Below, piece after piece: positions 9,136 through 17,843 of a stretch of DNA of 64,000 bases (positions are counted from its first letter, which is position 1; each line of letters starts with the position of its first letter). A model generated the notes under the pieces. That model worked only from the letters and a program-made list of their open reading frames with translations. It did no database searches and was not told where the DNA came from. The DNA comes from CAXXOK01 sp963663285. Lineage in GTDB: Bacteria; Bacillota; Clostridia; Christensenellales; Aristaeellaceae. The translations under genes were made by a program, and so were the position numbers. The stretch lies in assembly GCA_963663285.2 (NCBI GenBank), contig CAXXNI010000002.1:1674001-1738000 (forward strand), given 5' to 3'.

Positions 9136-10104
9136 ATGTCAAAACCATTGCTTTCTTTCGTGGTTCCCTGCTACCGCAGTGCCGATACCATTGCCATTGT
9201 TGTCAAGGAAATTGCCGATACCGTAGCGCCCCGCGCTGCGGAATACGATCATGAAATCATTTTAATCAACGACGGCAGTCCGGATCATGTAGCCGATGTC
9301 ATCACCGGCCTTTGCAAACAGTATCCACAGATCGTTTTTGTGAATTTAAGCCGCAATTTCGGCCAGCACAGCGCCATCATGGCAGGATTTGCACACGTGC
9401 GGGGCGATATCGTTATCGCGCTGGACGACGACGGGCAAACCCCTGCCGACGAGTGCTTCAATCTGATCGATAAAGTCAGCGAAGGATACGATATCGTCTA
9501 TGCGGAATATCCCAAACGCAGGCAAAACCTGTTTCGCAATCTAGGCAGCCGCTTTAATTCGGCTTGCAATCATTTCTTCTATGGTCAACCCAAGGATTTA
9601 AGCGTCAACAGTTATTTTGCCTGTCAGCGCTTTGTGGTGGATACCGCCCTGCAATACCCCAATCCCTTTCCTTTTATTACAGGGCTTTTGTTCCAAAGCG
9701 TCAGCCGATATTGCAATGTAAAGGTCAACCATCGCGAGCGGCTGCAGGGGCGCAGCGGCTATACGCTGAAAAAGCTCATCTCCCTGTGGACCAATGGGGT
9801 TACCGCCTTTTCCATCAAGCCGCTGAGGCTGGCAAATTATCTGGGTTGGTTCACCTCTATCATTGGTTTTGTCTTTGCGCTTGTTACGGTAATCCGTAAA
9901 ATTGTAACGCCGGATATTGAAGCCGGTTGGTCGTCCACCATCGCGGTGCTGCTGGTGCTGGGCGGCGTAATCATCGCGCTTATGGGCATCGTTGGCGAAT
10001 ACATCGGCCGCATCTACCTCAGCATCAACCGTTACCCGCAGTATGTGGTACGTAATGTTGTGGATCACCGTGATGAGAATGCGGGAGAGGAAAGCCGGCC
10101 ATGA
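9136..10104 (+). CDS. Polyprenyl-phosphate glycosyltransferase (GtrB/ArnC-like GT2)
   Basis: A 322-residue family 2 glycosyltransferase with a GT-A domain (residues 5-220; FVVPCYRS start, metal-binding DDD at 97-99, RSGYTLKKL at 206-214) and two C-terminal membrane helices (about 234-254 and 267-289). This is the architecture of enzymes that load one sugar onto undecaprenyl or dolichyl phosphate on the cytoplasmic face (GtrB, ArnC, DPM1). With the EmrE-like pair and the DUF6056 proteins it completes a possible load-flip-transfer set. The end overlaps the next gene by 4 nt. Confidence 0.88.
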   Translation: MSKPLLSFVVPCYRSADTIAIVVKEIADTVAPRAAEYDHEIILINDGSPDHVADVITGLCKQYPQIVFVNLSRNFGQHSAIMAGFAHVRGDIVIALDDDGQTPADECFNLIDKVSEGYDIVYAEYPKRRQNLFRNLGSRFNSACNHFFYGQPKDLSVNSYFACQRFVVDTALQYPNPFPFITGLLFQSVSRYCNVKVNHRERLQGRSGYTLKKLISLWTNGVTAFSIKPLRLANYLGWFTSIIGFVFALVTVIRKIVTPDIEAGWSSTIAVLLVLGGVIIALMGIVGEYIGRIYLSINRYPQYVVRNVVDHRDENAGEESRP

Positions 10105-10841
10105 AAACACTCCCCGCAACGTTTGAAATGGATAACCTAGGCGTAAGCACCTATGAAACACGCATCGATCCAGAGGATACACCGCAGGAGTATGCCCGCG
10201 CAGAGCAAACCATGCTGGCCGAAGGCGCGCAATATTTAGTGGTAAAAACACCCGTAAACGATGCCCGCTGGCTCTTTGAACTGCCAAAACTCGGCTATCA
10301 GTTTGTGGAAACTGTCTTTCACGTTGCCATGCGCAAACGCGAATATCATCCGCCTGCCGCGCTTACGCGGCTGGATCGCGGGCTTTCGGTCGTTCGCCGC
10401 ACGGAAGCGGCCGATCTGGATCGGATTTTTACCTTGATACGCGCAGGTGTGTTTAAAAGCGACCGTGTATCCATTGATCCGGCATTTACCCTGCAACAGT
10501 CCGGCAACCGCTATGCCAATTGGCTTGGGCAAATGCTGCGCGACGGCGCGCTGTTGTTTGAAGTGCTGTCCGGCGAAAAGCCCATCGGGTTTTTTGTCAT
10601 CACCCGCGTAGACGAACAAACAGTTGACCCCGTGCTGATGGGGTTGTATGATGAGGCGAATGATCGCGGTCTTGGCGCGTTGCTGCACAAGAAGATGCTG
10701 GACACCTGTTTTGAGCAGCCCTGCACCCGGCTTACCTCCACCATCGTCAGCAACAACGCCAAGGTGCTGCGCGTATACGTAAACGCGGGCGCATCCATCG
10801 CTGACACACAATATACCTATGTGAAGCACGTTGCACCCTGA
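10101..10841 (+). CDS. GNAT N-acyltransferase, WecD-like
   Basis: The 246-residue protein has a poorly matched N-terminal half and a C-terminal GNAT fold (about 110-245), with RGLGALLHKKM as the acyl-CoA loop and an NNAKVLRVYVNAGA block late in the domain. The layout resembles WecD/RffC, which acetylates a nucleotide-linked amino sugar in enterobacterial antigen synthesis. Here it could acylate an amino sugar before or after transfer to the lipid carrier; whether the donor is acyl-CoA or acyl-ACP is unknown. Its start overlaps the glycosyltransferase gene. Confidence 0.7.
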   Translation: MKTLPATFEMDNLGVSTYETRIDPEDTPQEYARAEQTMLAEGAQYLVVKTPVNDARWLFELPKLGYQFVETVFHVAMRKREYHPPAALTRLDRGLSVVRRTEAADLDRIFTLIRAGVFKSDRVSIDPAFTLQQSGNRYANWLGQMLRDGALLFEVLSGEKPIGFFVITRVDEQTVDPVLMGLYDEANDRGLGALLHKKMLDTCFEQPCTRLTSTIVSNNAKVLRVYVNAGASIADTQYTYVKHVAP

Positions 10842-10875
10842 TTGGGTGAACGGCCGCAATACGGGAGGAACCCTG

Positions 10876-11271
10876 ATGAAACCCGACACGTCCCCTACCC
10901 GCCAAAGGCTGGAACAGATACTGCACGTTCCGGTAAAGGATTACCTGCTTTTACACGCAACGTTATTCTTGTACGCTATTGCCAGCGTATTTGCCAAATC
11001 GGCAGGCCTCAACCTCTCGGGCCGGGCCATGACGGCAGTCGTCATCTTTCTGGGGCTGGAAGCCGTTACCTTGGGCGTGTATGCCATGCTGTGGCAGCAA
11101 ACGCTCAAGCGTATGCCGCTAAGCTACGCTTACAGTAATAAAGGTATCGTTACGTTATGGTCGTGCCTGTTTGGTTTGCTTTTTTTCGGCGAAAGTTTAA
11201 CGCTTGGCAAGGGCATCGGTATAGTCATCGTGCTTGCGGGTGTATATCTGGTGGTGAGCGATCATGAGTAG
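10876..11271 (+). CDS. EmrE/EamA-fold membrane protein, ArnE/ArnF-like subunit 1
   Basis: A 131-residue protein with a roughly 24-residue cytosolic lead followed by four hydrophobic helices, the size of a small multidrug resistance subunit. The conserved LSYAYSNKGIVTLWS and FFGESLTLGKGIGIVIVLAG stretches resemble ArnE/ArnF, the heterodimer thought to flip undecaprenyl-phosphate aminoarabinose. GGGAGG lies 7 nt before ATG 10876. The last 8 nt overlap a second gene of the same fold, which suggests an obligate pair. Flipping the lipid-linked sugar made by the upstream glycosyltransferase is the likely role. Confidence 0.78.
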   Translation: MKPDTSPTRQRLEQILHVPVKDYLLLHATLFLYAIASVFAKSAGLNLSGRAMTAVVIFLGLEAVTLGVYAMLWQQTLKRMPLSYAYSNKGIVTLWSCLFGLLFFGESLTLGKGIGIVIVLAGVYLVVSDHE

Positions 11272-11602
11272 CGGCGCGATTATCTACCTGATCACCCCGC
11301 TGGTTGCGGCCGTCTCCCAACTGATGCTCAAGCAAGCAGCGGATAGCCCGGCGTATACCGGCATCTGGTTTTACCTGAATTTTAAAGTTATCTTCGCGTA
11401 TATTTTGTTTTTAGGCTGCATGCTGGCAAACATTATTGCGCTGCAAACACTGGATTTAACGGTAGCAAGCGTATTGGAGGCTTCGGGTTTTCTGTATGTT
11501 ATGGTACTGGGCAGATTGTTTTTGCAGGAGAAAATCACCAAACGCAAGTTGATCGGCAATGCGCTGATCATTGCGGGTATCCTTGTCACGCTGATCGTCT
11601 AA
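11264..11602 (+). CDS. EmrE/EamA-fold membrane protein, ArnE/ArnF-like subunit 2
   Basis: A 112-residue, four-helix protein encoded in overlap with a similar gene. It starts inside the membrane with almost no cytosolic lead, and carries ASVLEASGFLYVMVLG and FLQEKITKRKLIGNALIIAG, typical of the second half of an EamA-like unit. Paired unequal subunits are usual in ArnE/ArnF and in heteromeric SMR transporters. General drug efflux is possible, but the operon context favours a lipid-linked sugar flippase. Confidence 0.78.
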   Translation: MSSGAIIYLITPLVAAVSQLMLKQAADSPAYTGIWFYLNFKVIFAYILFLGCMLANIIALQTLDLTVASVLEASGFLYVMVLGRLFLQEKITKRKLIGNALIIAGILVTLIV

Positions 11603-11621
11603 TCGTTGGGAGTGTTGCTGT

Positions 11622-12179
11622 ATGAAGCATTTAGGCACCGTCACACTGGAAACCGGCAGGCTGATCCTGCGTCCCTTCGCGCCGGAAGACGCACCTGCCA
11701 TGTACCGCAATTGGGCCAGCGATGACGAAGTAACGAAATACCTGACATGGCCTACCCATGATAGTGTAGACGTATCTGGCGCGGTACTTGCCGATTGGAC
11801 TGCACGTTATGCCGACACTGGTTTCTATAACTGGGCCATTGCGCTTAAAGAAACCGGTGAGCCCATTGGGAGCATCGGCGTAGTGCGGTGGGATGAACGG
11901 GTGGCTTCGGCGCACATCGGCTATTGTATCGGCAGGCGATGGTGGCGGCAAGGCATTACAAGCGAAGCGCTGGAAGCAGTGATCCGTTTCCTGTTTGAGC
12001 AGGTGGGTGTAAACCGCGTGGATTCACGCCACGACCCTAAAAACCCCAATTCCGGCAGGGTTATGGCGCACTGTGGTATGCAAAATGAAGGCACCCAGCG
12101 GCAAGCCGACCGGAACAATCAGGGCATTTGTGATTTTACTACGTATGGTATATTAGCGGATGAGTATTTTCACCGGTAA
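11622..12179 (+). CDS. GNAT acetyltransferase, RimJ/RimL-like
   Basis: The 185-residue protein starts with ETGRLILRPFAPEDA, the usual opening of RimJ/RimL-type acetyltransferases, and has a RRWWRQGITSEAL acyl-CoA loop near residues 105-117 and the NPNSGRVMAHCGM block near 145-157. These enzymes acetylate protein N-termini, small amines or amino sugars. It is the last close-spaced gene of the operon (19 nt after the EmrE-like pair), so it may act on the operon product or simply be a passenger. Confidence 0.8.
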   Translation: MKHLGTVTLETGRLILRPFAPEDAPAMYRNWASDDEVTKYLTWPTHDSVDVSGAVLADWTARYADTGFYNWAIALKETGEPIGSIGVVRWDERVASAHIGYCIGRRWWRQGITSEALEAVIRFLFEQVGVNRVDSRHDPKNPNSGRVMAHCGMQNEGTQRQADRNNQGICDFTTYGILADEYFHR

Positions 12180-12244
12180 CCCAGCGAGTCCACAAGCGGC
12201 CGCAACTGTGCGGTTCGCGTTGCAGATAGAAGGAGGAACCTAAC

Positions 12245-13267
12245 ATGCAGACCCAACCCGCCACCACGAAAAAACCAGTTATCTTTTCCGGCATCCAGCC
12301 CTCCGGCACGCTGACGCTTGGCAATTACATCGGCGCGCTTCGCAATTTTAAGCTGCTGGAAGATGATTACGATTGCGTATACTGCGTAGTCGACTTGCAC
12401 GCCCTCACCGTACGGCAGGATGCGGCGCAGCTGCGCCGCCGCTGTCTGGAGCTGGCCGCCATCTACATGGCCGTAGGCCTTGACCCGGACAAAAGCCTTA
12501 TTTTCTGCCAGAGTCATGTGAGTGCGCACGCGGAGCTATCCTGGATTTTAAACTGCTATACGTATATGGGCGAGCTTTCGCGCATGACGCAGTTTAAGGA
12601 TAAAAGCGCCAAGCACGCGGATAACATTAACTCCGGTCTGTTTACCTACCCTGTGCTCATGGCGTCGGATATCCTTTTGTATCAGAGCAATCTGGTTCCT
12701 GTCGGTGCCGATCAGAAGCAGCATATGGAAATCACACGCGATATTGCCCAGCGCTTCAACGGCATCTACGGCGATGTATTCACCATTCCGGAAGTATACA
12801 TCGGCAAAGTCGGCAGCCGTGTTATGAGCCTGCAGGAACCGACCCGAAAAATGAGCAAATCAGACCCGGAAGAAACTTTCATTTCGCTGCTGGATAAACC
12901 GGAGGATGTGCGCCGTAAAGTAAAACGCGCCGTTACCGACAGCGACAGCGAAATCCGCTTTGACCCGGAAAACAAACCCGGCGTCAGCAACCTGCTTTCC
13001 ATCATTTCCGCGCTCACCAACGAACCGATGGACAAGCTGGTAAACGAGCTGGACGGGCTGGGATATGGCGAGCTGAAAAAGCGGGTTACCGACAGTGTAA
13101 TTGCGACACTGGAACCCATACAATCCGAATTTAGCCGCATCATGGCCGACAAGGCGACGCTGCAAGCCATTCTCGACCGTAACGCACAGGAGGCTTCCCG
13201 CCGTGCCAACCGTACGCTCAATAAAGTGAAGCATAAGGTTGGCTGCGCCCCCCACGCCAAGACCTGA
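12245..13267 (+). CDS. trpS: Tryptophanyl-tRNA synthetase
   Basis: A 340-residue class I synthetase of usual bacterial length. It has the HIGH-equivalent TLGNYIG at 24-30 and KMSKS at 202-206, and charges tRNA-Trp. AGGAGG precedes the ATG by 8 nt. The 65-nt gap from the acetyltransferase gene shows no T-box, so it is either read through from the operon before it or has a promoter I cannot recognise. Confidence 0.96.
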   Translation: MQTQPATTKKPVIFSGIQPSGTLTLGNYIGALRNFKLLEDDYDCVYCVVDLHALTVRQDAAQLRRRCLELAAIYMAVGLDPDKSLIFCQSHVSAHAELSWILNCYTYMGELSRMTQFKDKSAKHADNINSGLFTYPVLMASDILLYQSNLVPVGADQKQHMEITRDIAQRFNGIYGDVFTIPEVYIGKVGSRVMSLQEPTRKMSKSDPEETFISLLDKPEDVRRKVKRAVTDSDSEIRFDPENKPGVSNLLSIISALTNEPMDKLVNELDGLGYGELKKRVTDSVIATLEPIQSEFSRIMADKATLQAILDRNAQEASRRANRTLNKVKHKVGCAPHAKT

Positions 13268-13299
13268 CAACACCCCTACAACCAAAAAGGAGCAAACCT

Positions 13300-14715
13300 A
13301 TGAGTATCAACCGCGAATTTGACGTTATTATCATCGGCGCTGGCCCTGCCGGCATCTTTACCGCGCTGGAAATGACCCAACGCAAGCCGGAAAGCCGCGT
13401 ATTGATTGTGGACACCGGCCGCGCCATCAGCCACCGTACATGCCCGGCGCGTATTAACGGGCAGTGCGCCCATTGCGACCCCTGCGCCATCGTGCATGGC
13501 TGGGCCGGCGCGGGCGCATTCAGCGATGGCAAGCTAAGCCTGAGCGATGAAGTCGGCGGGCAAATCAGCGAGTATTTGGGCCATAAGCGCGCTATGGAAT
13601 ATATCGGCCGCGCAGATGAATTATACCTGCATTTCGGCGCCAGCCCCACGGTGCATGGCAACGATGACCGCCGCGTTGAGGAAATTGCCTATCAAGCCAG
13701 CCGCCATAATATCCGGCTGATTCCCTGCCCTGTCCGGCATTTGGGCACGGAGAACGCAGGGCCTGTGCTGGGCGCAATGCACGACCATCTGGTGCAAAAT
13801 ACCCACACGACGTTTATGGAGCTGACGACAGCGCGGGAGATTATTGTTGAAAATGGTCACGTCACAGGCGTGCGCATTGAGCCGCGCGGCAGCGAACCGT
13901 TTATCGCCAGCGCACCCTATGTAGTCGCCGCGCCGGGTCGCGGTGGTGCGCAGTGGCTTTCCGAAACGGTGAACCGCCTTGGTCTTCGCACCAAGAACAA
14001 CGAAGTGGATATCGGCGTTCGCGTGGAAGTGCCAAATTCCATTATGGACGGCTTAACACAGGATCTGTATGAAGCCAAGCTGGTTTATTACAGCGATACG
14101 TACGAAAATAAAGTACGTACCTTCTGCATGAATCCCGGCGGCGAAGTGAGCCAGGAGCATTACGAGGGCGGCATCGCAGTGGTAAACGGGCATAGCTATG
14201 AGGACCCCGCCAAGCGTACCGGCAACACCAATTTTGCGTTGCTGGTCAGCACCTCCTTCACGGAGCCCTTCAACCAGCCCATTGAATACGGCCGGTATAT
14301 CGCCAAGCTCGGTAATATGCTCACCGGCGGGCCGATTATGGTACAGCGCCTGGGCGACCTGCTCAAAGGCCGCCGCACGGATGCGAGCCGCCTACGGAAA
14401 TCCACCACCATACCGACACTTTCCACAGCGGTGGCAGGCGATTTAAGTTTCGTGCTTCCCGCCCGGCACCTGACCAGTATTATCGAGGCGCTCCGGGCGT
14501 TTGATCACCTTGCGCCGGGATTGTACAGCCAAAACACGCTGCTCTACGGTGTGGAAGTAAAATTCTACTCCAGCAAAGTACTGGTTAATAATACGTTTGA
14601 AACTGCGATCGAAGGTCTGTATGCCATTGGCGACGGCGCGGGCATTACCCGTGGATTGATGCAAGCCAGCGCTACCGGTATGGTCGTAGCGGACGACATC
14701 GTCAGCAAAGCCTGA
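13300..14715 (+). CDS. FAD-dependent dehydrogenase (COG2509-like)
   Basis: The 471-residue flavoprotein opens with a Rossmann FAD-binding motif, IIIGAGPAGIFTALEM (about 11-26), and has a second dinucleotide block at AAPGRGGAQW. The C-terminal YAIGDGAGITRGLMQASATG is the FAD-ribityl contact of the GR2 family. A cluster of cysteines near residues 48-62 (RTCPAR, CAHCDPC) is characteristic of this uncharacterised group and could be redox active. The physiological substrate is not known. It lies 32 nt after trpS and before a terminator. Confidence 0.83.
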   Translation: MSINREFDVIIIGAGPAGIFTALEMTQRKPESRVLIVDTGRAISHRTCPARINGQCAHCDPCAIVHGWAGAGAFSDGKLSLSDEVGGQISEYLGHKRAMEYIGRADELYLHFGASPTVHGNDDRRVEEIAYQASRHNIRLIPCPVRHLGTENAGPVLGAMHDHLVQNTHTTFMELTTAREIIVENGHVTGVRIEPRGSEPFIASAPYVVAAPGRGGAQWLSETVNRLGLRTKNNEVDIGVRVEVPNSIMDGLTQDLYEAKLVYYSDTYENKVRTFCMNPGGEVSQEHYEGGIAVVNGHSYEDPAKRTGNTNFALLVSTSFTEPFNQPIEYGRYIAKLGNMLTGGPIMVQRLGDLLKGRRTDASRLRKSTTIPTLSTAVAGDLSFVLPARHLTSIIEALRAFDHLAPGLYSQNTLLYGVEVKFYSSKVLVNNTFETAIEGLYAIGDGAGITRGLMQASATGMVVADDIVSKA

Positions 14716-14807
14716 CAGCATCATTTATAGTGTCGTAACACCTTTCGTGCTATTCGCCGCCGCGCAAGCAGGCCGCGAAAATACTTATCCAAAGTAACGC
14801 AAACGTA

Positions 14808-14846
14808 AACAGCCTGACGCTAGTTTTCAAACGGCGTCAGGCTGTT
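14808..14846. terminator. Bidirectional terminator between converging genes
   Basis: AACAGCCTGACGC (14808-14820) and its exact complement (14834-14846) flank a 13-nt loop. It lies between the converging FAD dehydrogenase and SH3 protein genes. The T tracts on both sides are weak. Confidence 0.7.
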
Positions 14847-14888
14847 TCGCGTTTTCTATATCACGGACTTTTGTCTGTTTCAAGATAC

Positions 14889-16097
14889 TCAATCGTCCGC
14901 AATGGACGTAAAATAATTGACCACATAGCCGCGAATACCATTGTACTCTACTTCCGTCCAGTCCGGGCCGGGCGCGATGATTATCGCCGAAGCTCCATCC
15001 GGCACACGGGTTACCACCGCTGATGTCAGCGATGCCGCCGCCCGCAGATTCACAAAGGAGCCTTGCGGATGCTGCATGGTCAGCATCGGCACTGCCGGTA
15101 GATTGTACAGCGTTACATATCTGGACATCACATACCCGGTCGCGGAAATATTGCTTACATATACCTTGCTCCACTCAAACCCCTGCACCAGTACTGTCAG
15201 CTTCGTGCCGTTGCTGAGCCTGGATACGATGTTCGCCGCCGTAGATGGCAGTTGGCGCAAGTTCAGCTTCTGGCTGCTAACCGGGTTGGCAACCGTCGCA
15301 TACGATGTATTATTCACATCCGGGTAGACAACATCGTCGTCATCATCGTTATTTTCGTTCTGGTTGGCGATATCGCGCTCCGCCTGCAACCCTTCCGCTA
15401 AAAAATCGCTGCTAATGAAGCCGGTATATCCGTCAATACACACATACCACCAGTGTGTACCTTCATACAGAACCGATACGTAACGGTCACCCGCAAATTG
15501 ATGGCGGATAGACGAACTGGTGCTTGGCGCAACGCGCATGTTCACCGCTGTATTGTTTGGCGTCTTAATGGTGCCTACATTCACACCAATAGGCTGGAAG
15601 GAGGAGTAGGTAAATTCACTGCGTACATACCCCTGTATGCTCCCCATCTGCACATGATACCAGCCGTTGCTTTGCGATAGCACCGTAAGCGGGACGCCGT
15701 TATACAAAATGGTAATCACCGAAGCTGAATAACTGGGATAGCTGCGCAGGTTTAAAAATGCGGTCGCTTTCTGGTTGTTCACAATAGCGACATTGCCATA
15801 AGTCAATTGATCCGTCGTTTGCAGAAAATTTTTACTCATATAGCCGGTTTTACCATCGAAGGTGGAAACGGCATAGAAATTGTTTTTACCCCCGGTTACC
15901 GTAACCCACGTGCCCCGGCTGTATGCGCCCAGCCATTGGCTGGATACACTGCCGTCGGCGCGCAGATTCAAACTTTTTGTTCCGTATACCACGGCATAGG
16001 TTTCCGCCAGCGCCGCGCCAAGACCGGAAATCCCAAACACAAGTACCAAGACGGCTGCCAACGTCCGTAAAGCGTTTTTTGCACTTTTCGCTTTCAT
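14889..16097 (-). CDS. Secreted protein with five bacterial SH3 domains
   Basis: A 402-residue exported protein. The signal peptide (1-31) ends in ALA, then come five SH3b-like units at about 33-93, 100-163, 172-233, 265-329 and 338-396. Each has an LNLR, MRVAPS or VNLRA core and a GYV/GYM/GFI close. An acidic linker with five consecutive aspartates (251-255) splits units 1-3 from 4-5. There is no catalytic domain. SH3b repeats usually bind peptidoglycan or cross-bridges, so this is probably a wall-bound scaffold or targeting protein. ATG 16097 is preferred to ATG 16103, which sits too near the AAAGGA site. Confidence 0.85.
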   Translation of the reverse strand: MKAKSAKNALRTLAAVLVLVFGISGLGAALAETYAVVYGTKSLNLRADGSVSSQWLGAYSRGTWVTVTGGKNNFYAVSTFDGKTGYMSKNFLQTTDQLTYGNVAIVNNQKATAFLNLRSYPSYSASVITILYNGVPLTVLSQSNGWYHVQMGSIQGYVRSEFTYSSFQPIGVNVGTIKTPNNTAVNMRVAPSTSSSIRHQFAGDRYVSVLYEGTHWWYVCIDGYTGFISSDFLAEGLQAERDIANQNENNDDDDDVVYPDVNNTSYATVANPVSSQKLNLRQLPSTAANIVSRLSNGTKLTVLVQGFEWSKVYVSNISATGYVMSRYVTLYNLPAVPMLTMQHPQGSFVNLRAAASLTSAVVTRVPDGASAIIIAPGPDWTEVEYNGIRGYVVNYFTSIADD

Positions 16098-16119
16098 GGT
16101 CATCTTTCCTTTCGGGGCT

Positions 16120-16149
16120 TCTATACAGCGCCTGTTTCAATCATTACAA
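16120..16149 (-). promoter_or_regulatory. Possible promoter of the SH3 protein gene
   Basis: Minus-strand TTGTAA (16144-16149) and TATAGA (16120-16125) with an 18-nt spacer, just before the ribosome site of the SH3 protein. Confidence 0.4.
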
Positions 16150-16204
16150 CGTACCAAAACGCCGCTTTCTTCCCGCCGGAACCACTTCTATGTATCCTTT
16201 ACGA

Positions 16205-17020
16205 TTATTTCCGATAAGGCTGAAGCGTAATCGCGCGCGTTACCGCTGCATCAACCGCCGCGGAAAGATCGCCGGTTTCCCCCGCACCAAAGACAACATG
16301 CAAAAAAAACTCGCGCGTACCGTTATTTCCGGTTATCGGGCTATGGGTTACGCCGCGTATCGCCGTGCCCGGCTGGGCGGACAGCGTGGCGATCAGCCGC
16401 CGTAAAACCGGCGCATACTCCTCATCCTTCAGCTCTCCGGTACGGCGCGCTTCAGCATTATCCGTTTCAAACAGGGGTTTAACTAGGCAGAGCAGTTCTC
16501 CGTCGCCTTTCATAATCGCGCGGTAAAGCGGCACCGCTTTTTCCAGCGAAAGATAGCTTAAATCCGCCGTCCCCAGTGTAGGCTTGGGTGTAAGCGAAAG
16601 CAGTTTTTCATCTCCCAAATTGGTCTTTTCCATGTTGACCACCGCAGGGTTTTGCGACAAGCTGCCGGTCAGCTGGCCAAAACCAACTTCCACCGCATAT
16701 ACCAACGCCGCGCCGTGCTGCACAAGGCAATCCGTAAAGCCACCGGTACAGGCGCCCGCATCGATGCACACACGGTTTTCAACTGAAATGGCAAAATCTT
16801 TTAAAGCGCCTTCCAGCTTATAGCCGCCTTTGCCAACATACTGTTCGTTTAATCCACGGACAGTTAAAGGGTCTTCGATGGATACCTTCTGGCCTCCGGT
16901 TCGCACAGGCTGACCGCCGCAGTATACTGCGCCGCTCATCAGATAAGGCAATGCTTCCTCCCGGGTCGCAAAAAACCCTTCCTTCAGCAGCCGGTCCATC
17001 ACCTGTACTTTCTTACTCAC
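16205..17020 (-). CDS. tlyA: TlyA-family rRNA 2'-O-methyltransferase
   Basis: The 271-residue protein has an N-terminal S4 RNA-binding domain (3-63) and an FtsJ-like methyltransferase domain whose SAM motif is DAGACTGGFTDCL (87-99). TlyA enzymes 2'-O-methylate cytidines in 16S and/or 23S rRNA. The start chosen is GTG 17020, which overlaps the upstream TGA (GTGA) and follows a GGAG; this gives the usual family length. An ATG at 17053 would lie well inside the esterase gene. Confidence 0.9.
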   Translation of the reverse strand: MSKKVQVMDRLLKEGFFATREEALPYLMSGAVYCGGQPVRTGGQKVSIEDPLTVRGLNEQYVGKGGYKLEGALKDFAISVENRVCIDAGACTGGFTDCLVQHGAALVYAVEVGFGQLTGSLSQNPAVVNMEKTNLGDEKLLSLTPKPTLGTADLSYLSLEKAVPLYRAIMKGDGELLCLVKPLFETDNAEARRTGELKDEEYAPVLRRLIATLSAQPGTAIRGVTHSPITGNNGTREFFLHVVFGAGETGDLSAAVDAAVTRAITLQPYRK

Positions 17021-17799
17021 CAGACATTCTCCATCCTCTGCAACGGCAGCCATGCCAATACCTTTTCGATTTCGCGATCCCAGTAATCCCAGGTGTGCGC
17101 AGCGCCGTCCTCCGTATCGTAACGAATGGCGAATTTCTCGCCAAACTTCGCAACAAACACCTGATTGGCCTCAAACAGGAAATCCTGCGTGCCGCAGGCA
17201 ATATACATACGCGGCGCGGCTTCCGGCCGTAGCGCCTCCGCGTGCGGCACCAGGTTATCCGCCCCGCTGCGCAGGCTCTCCTCGTCGCCGTAAATATCAT
17301 CCATCTCGCGTAAATAATCCGGATCATCCCGGTTAAATGCATAGGCTTCCTGCATCATCAGCGCACCGGAAAGCGAAGCCACCGCCGCATAGCGCTCCGG
17401 TAAACGCAGCCCCAGCTTCATTGCGCCGTAGCCGCCCATAGACAGTCCTGCCGCAAAGCGCCCTTCCCGCGTCGTCTGCAAAGGGAAAAACGCCTCCATC
17501 ACTGCCGGAAGCTCTTCGCTGATAAACGTCCAGTATTTTGCCCCATGCACCATATCCGTATAGAAGGAGCGGTTTACCGCAGGCATTACCACCGCGACGC
17601 CATATTTACGGGCATACTGCTCGATACGCGTATTACGCATCCAAACCGTATGATCGCCACAGAGTCCATGCAGCAGATAAAGCGTCGGCAAGGGCTTACC
17701 GTTCAATCCTTTCATCGTTTCATAATCCGGCAGCAGCACATAAGCCGCCGTCTGAATTTGCAATGTCTGGCTGAAAAAATGAAAATCATTCCAAATCAT
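17017..17799 (-). CDS. Alpha/beta-hydrolase esterase (esterase D / tributyrin esterase type)
   Basis: A 260-residue hydrolase with the full catalytic set in order: oxyanion region YLLHGLCGDH (41-50), nucleophile S120 in GLSMGGYG, D206 in CGTQDFL and H235 in AAHTWDYW. No signal peptide, so it is cytoplasmic. Relatives cleave acetyl, feruloyl or short-chain esters; the substrate here is not evident. ATG 17799 follows GGAGGAG with ideal spacing, whereas an earlier start does not. Confidence 0.87.
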   Translation of the reverse strand: MIWNDFHFFSQTLQIQTAAYVLLPDYETMKGLNGKPLPTLYLLHGLCGDHTVWMRNTRIEQYARKYGVAVVMPAVNRSFYTDMVHGAKYWTFISEELPAVMEAFFPLQTTREGRFAAGLSMGGYGAMKLGLRLPERYAAVASLSGALMMQEAYAFNRDDPDYLREMDDIYGDEESLRSGADNLVPHAEALRPEAAPRMYIACGTQDFLFEANQVFVAKFGEKFAIRYDTEDGAAHTWDYWDREIEKVLAWLPLQRMENVW

Positions 17800-17843
17800 G
17801 GGTACTCCTCCGTTTACAGTCTTCAAGTATCAAGAAAGGAAAA

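Noticed and set aside
12180..12244. A T-box or attenuator before trpS
   Set aside because: The 65-nt gap is too short for a T-box and lacks the GGTGG core; only an imperfect GC-rich palindrome is seen.
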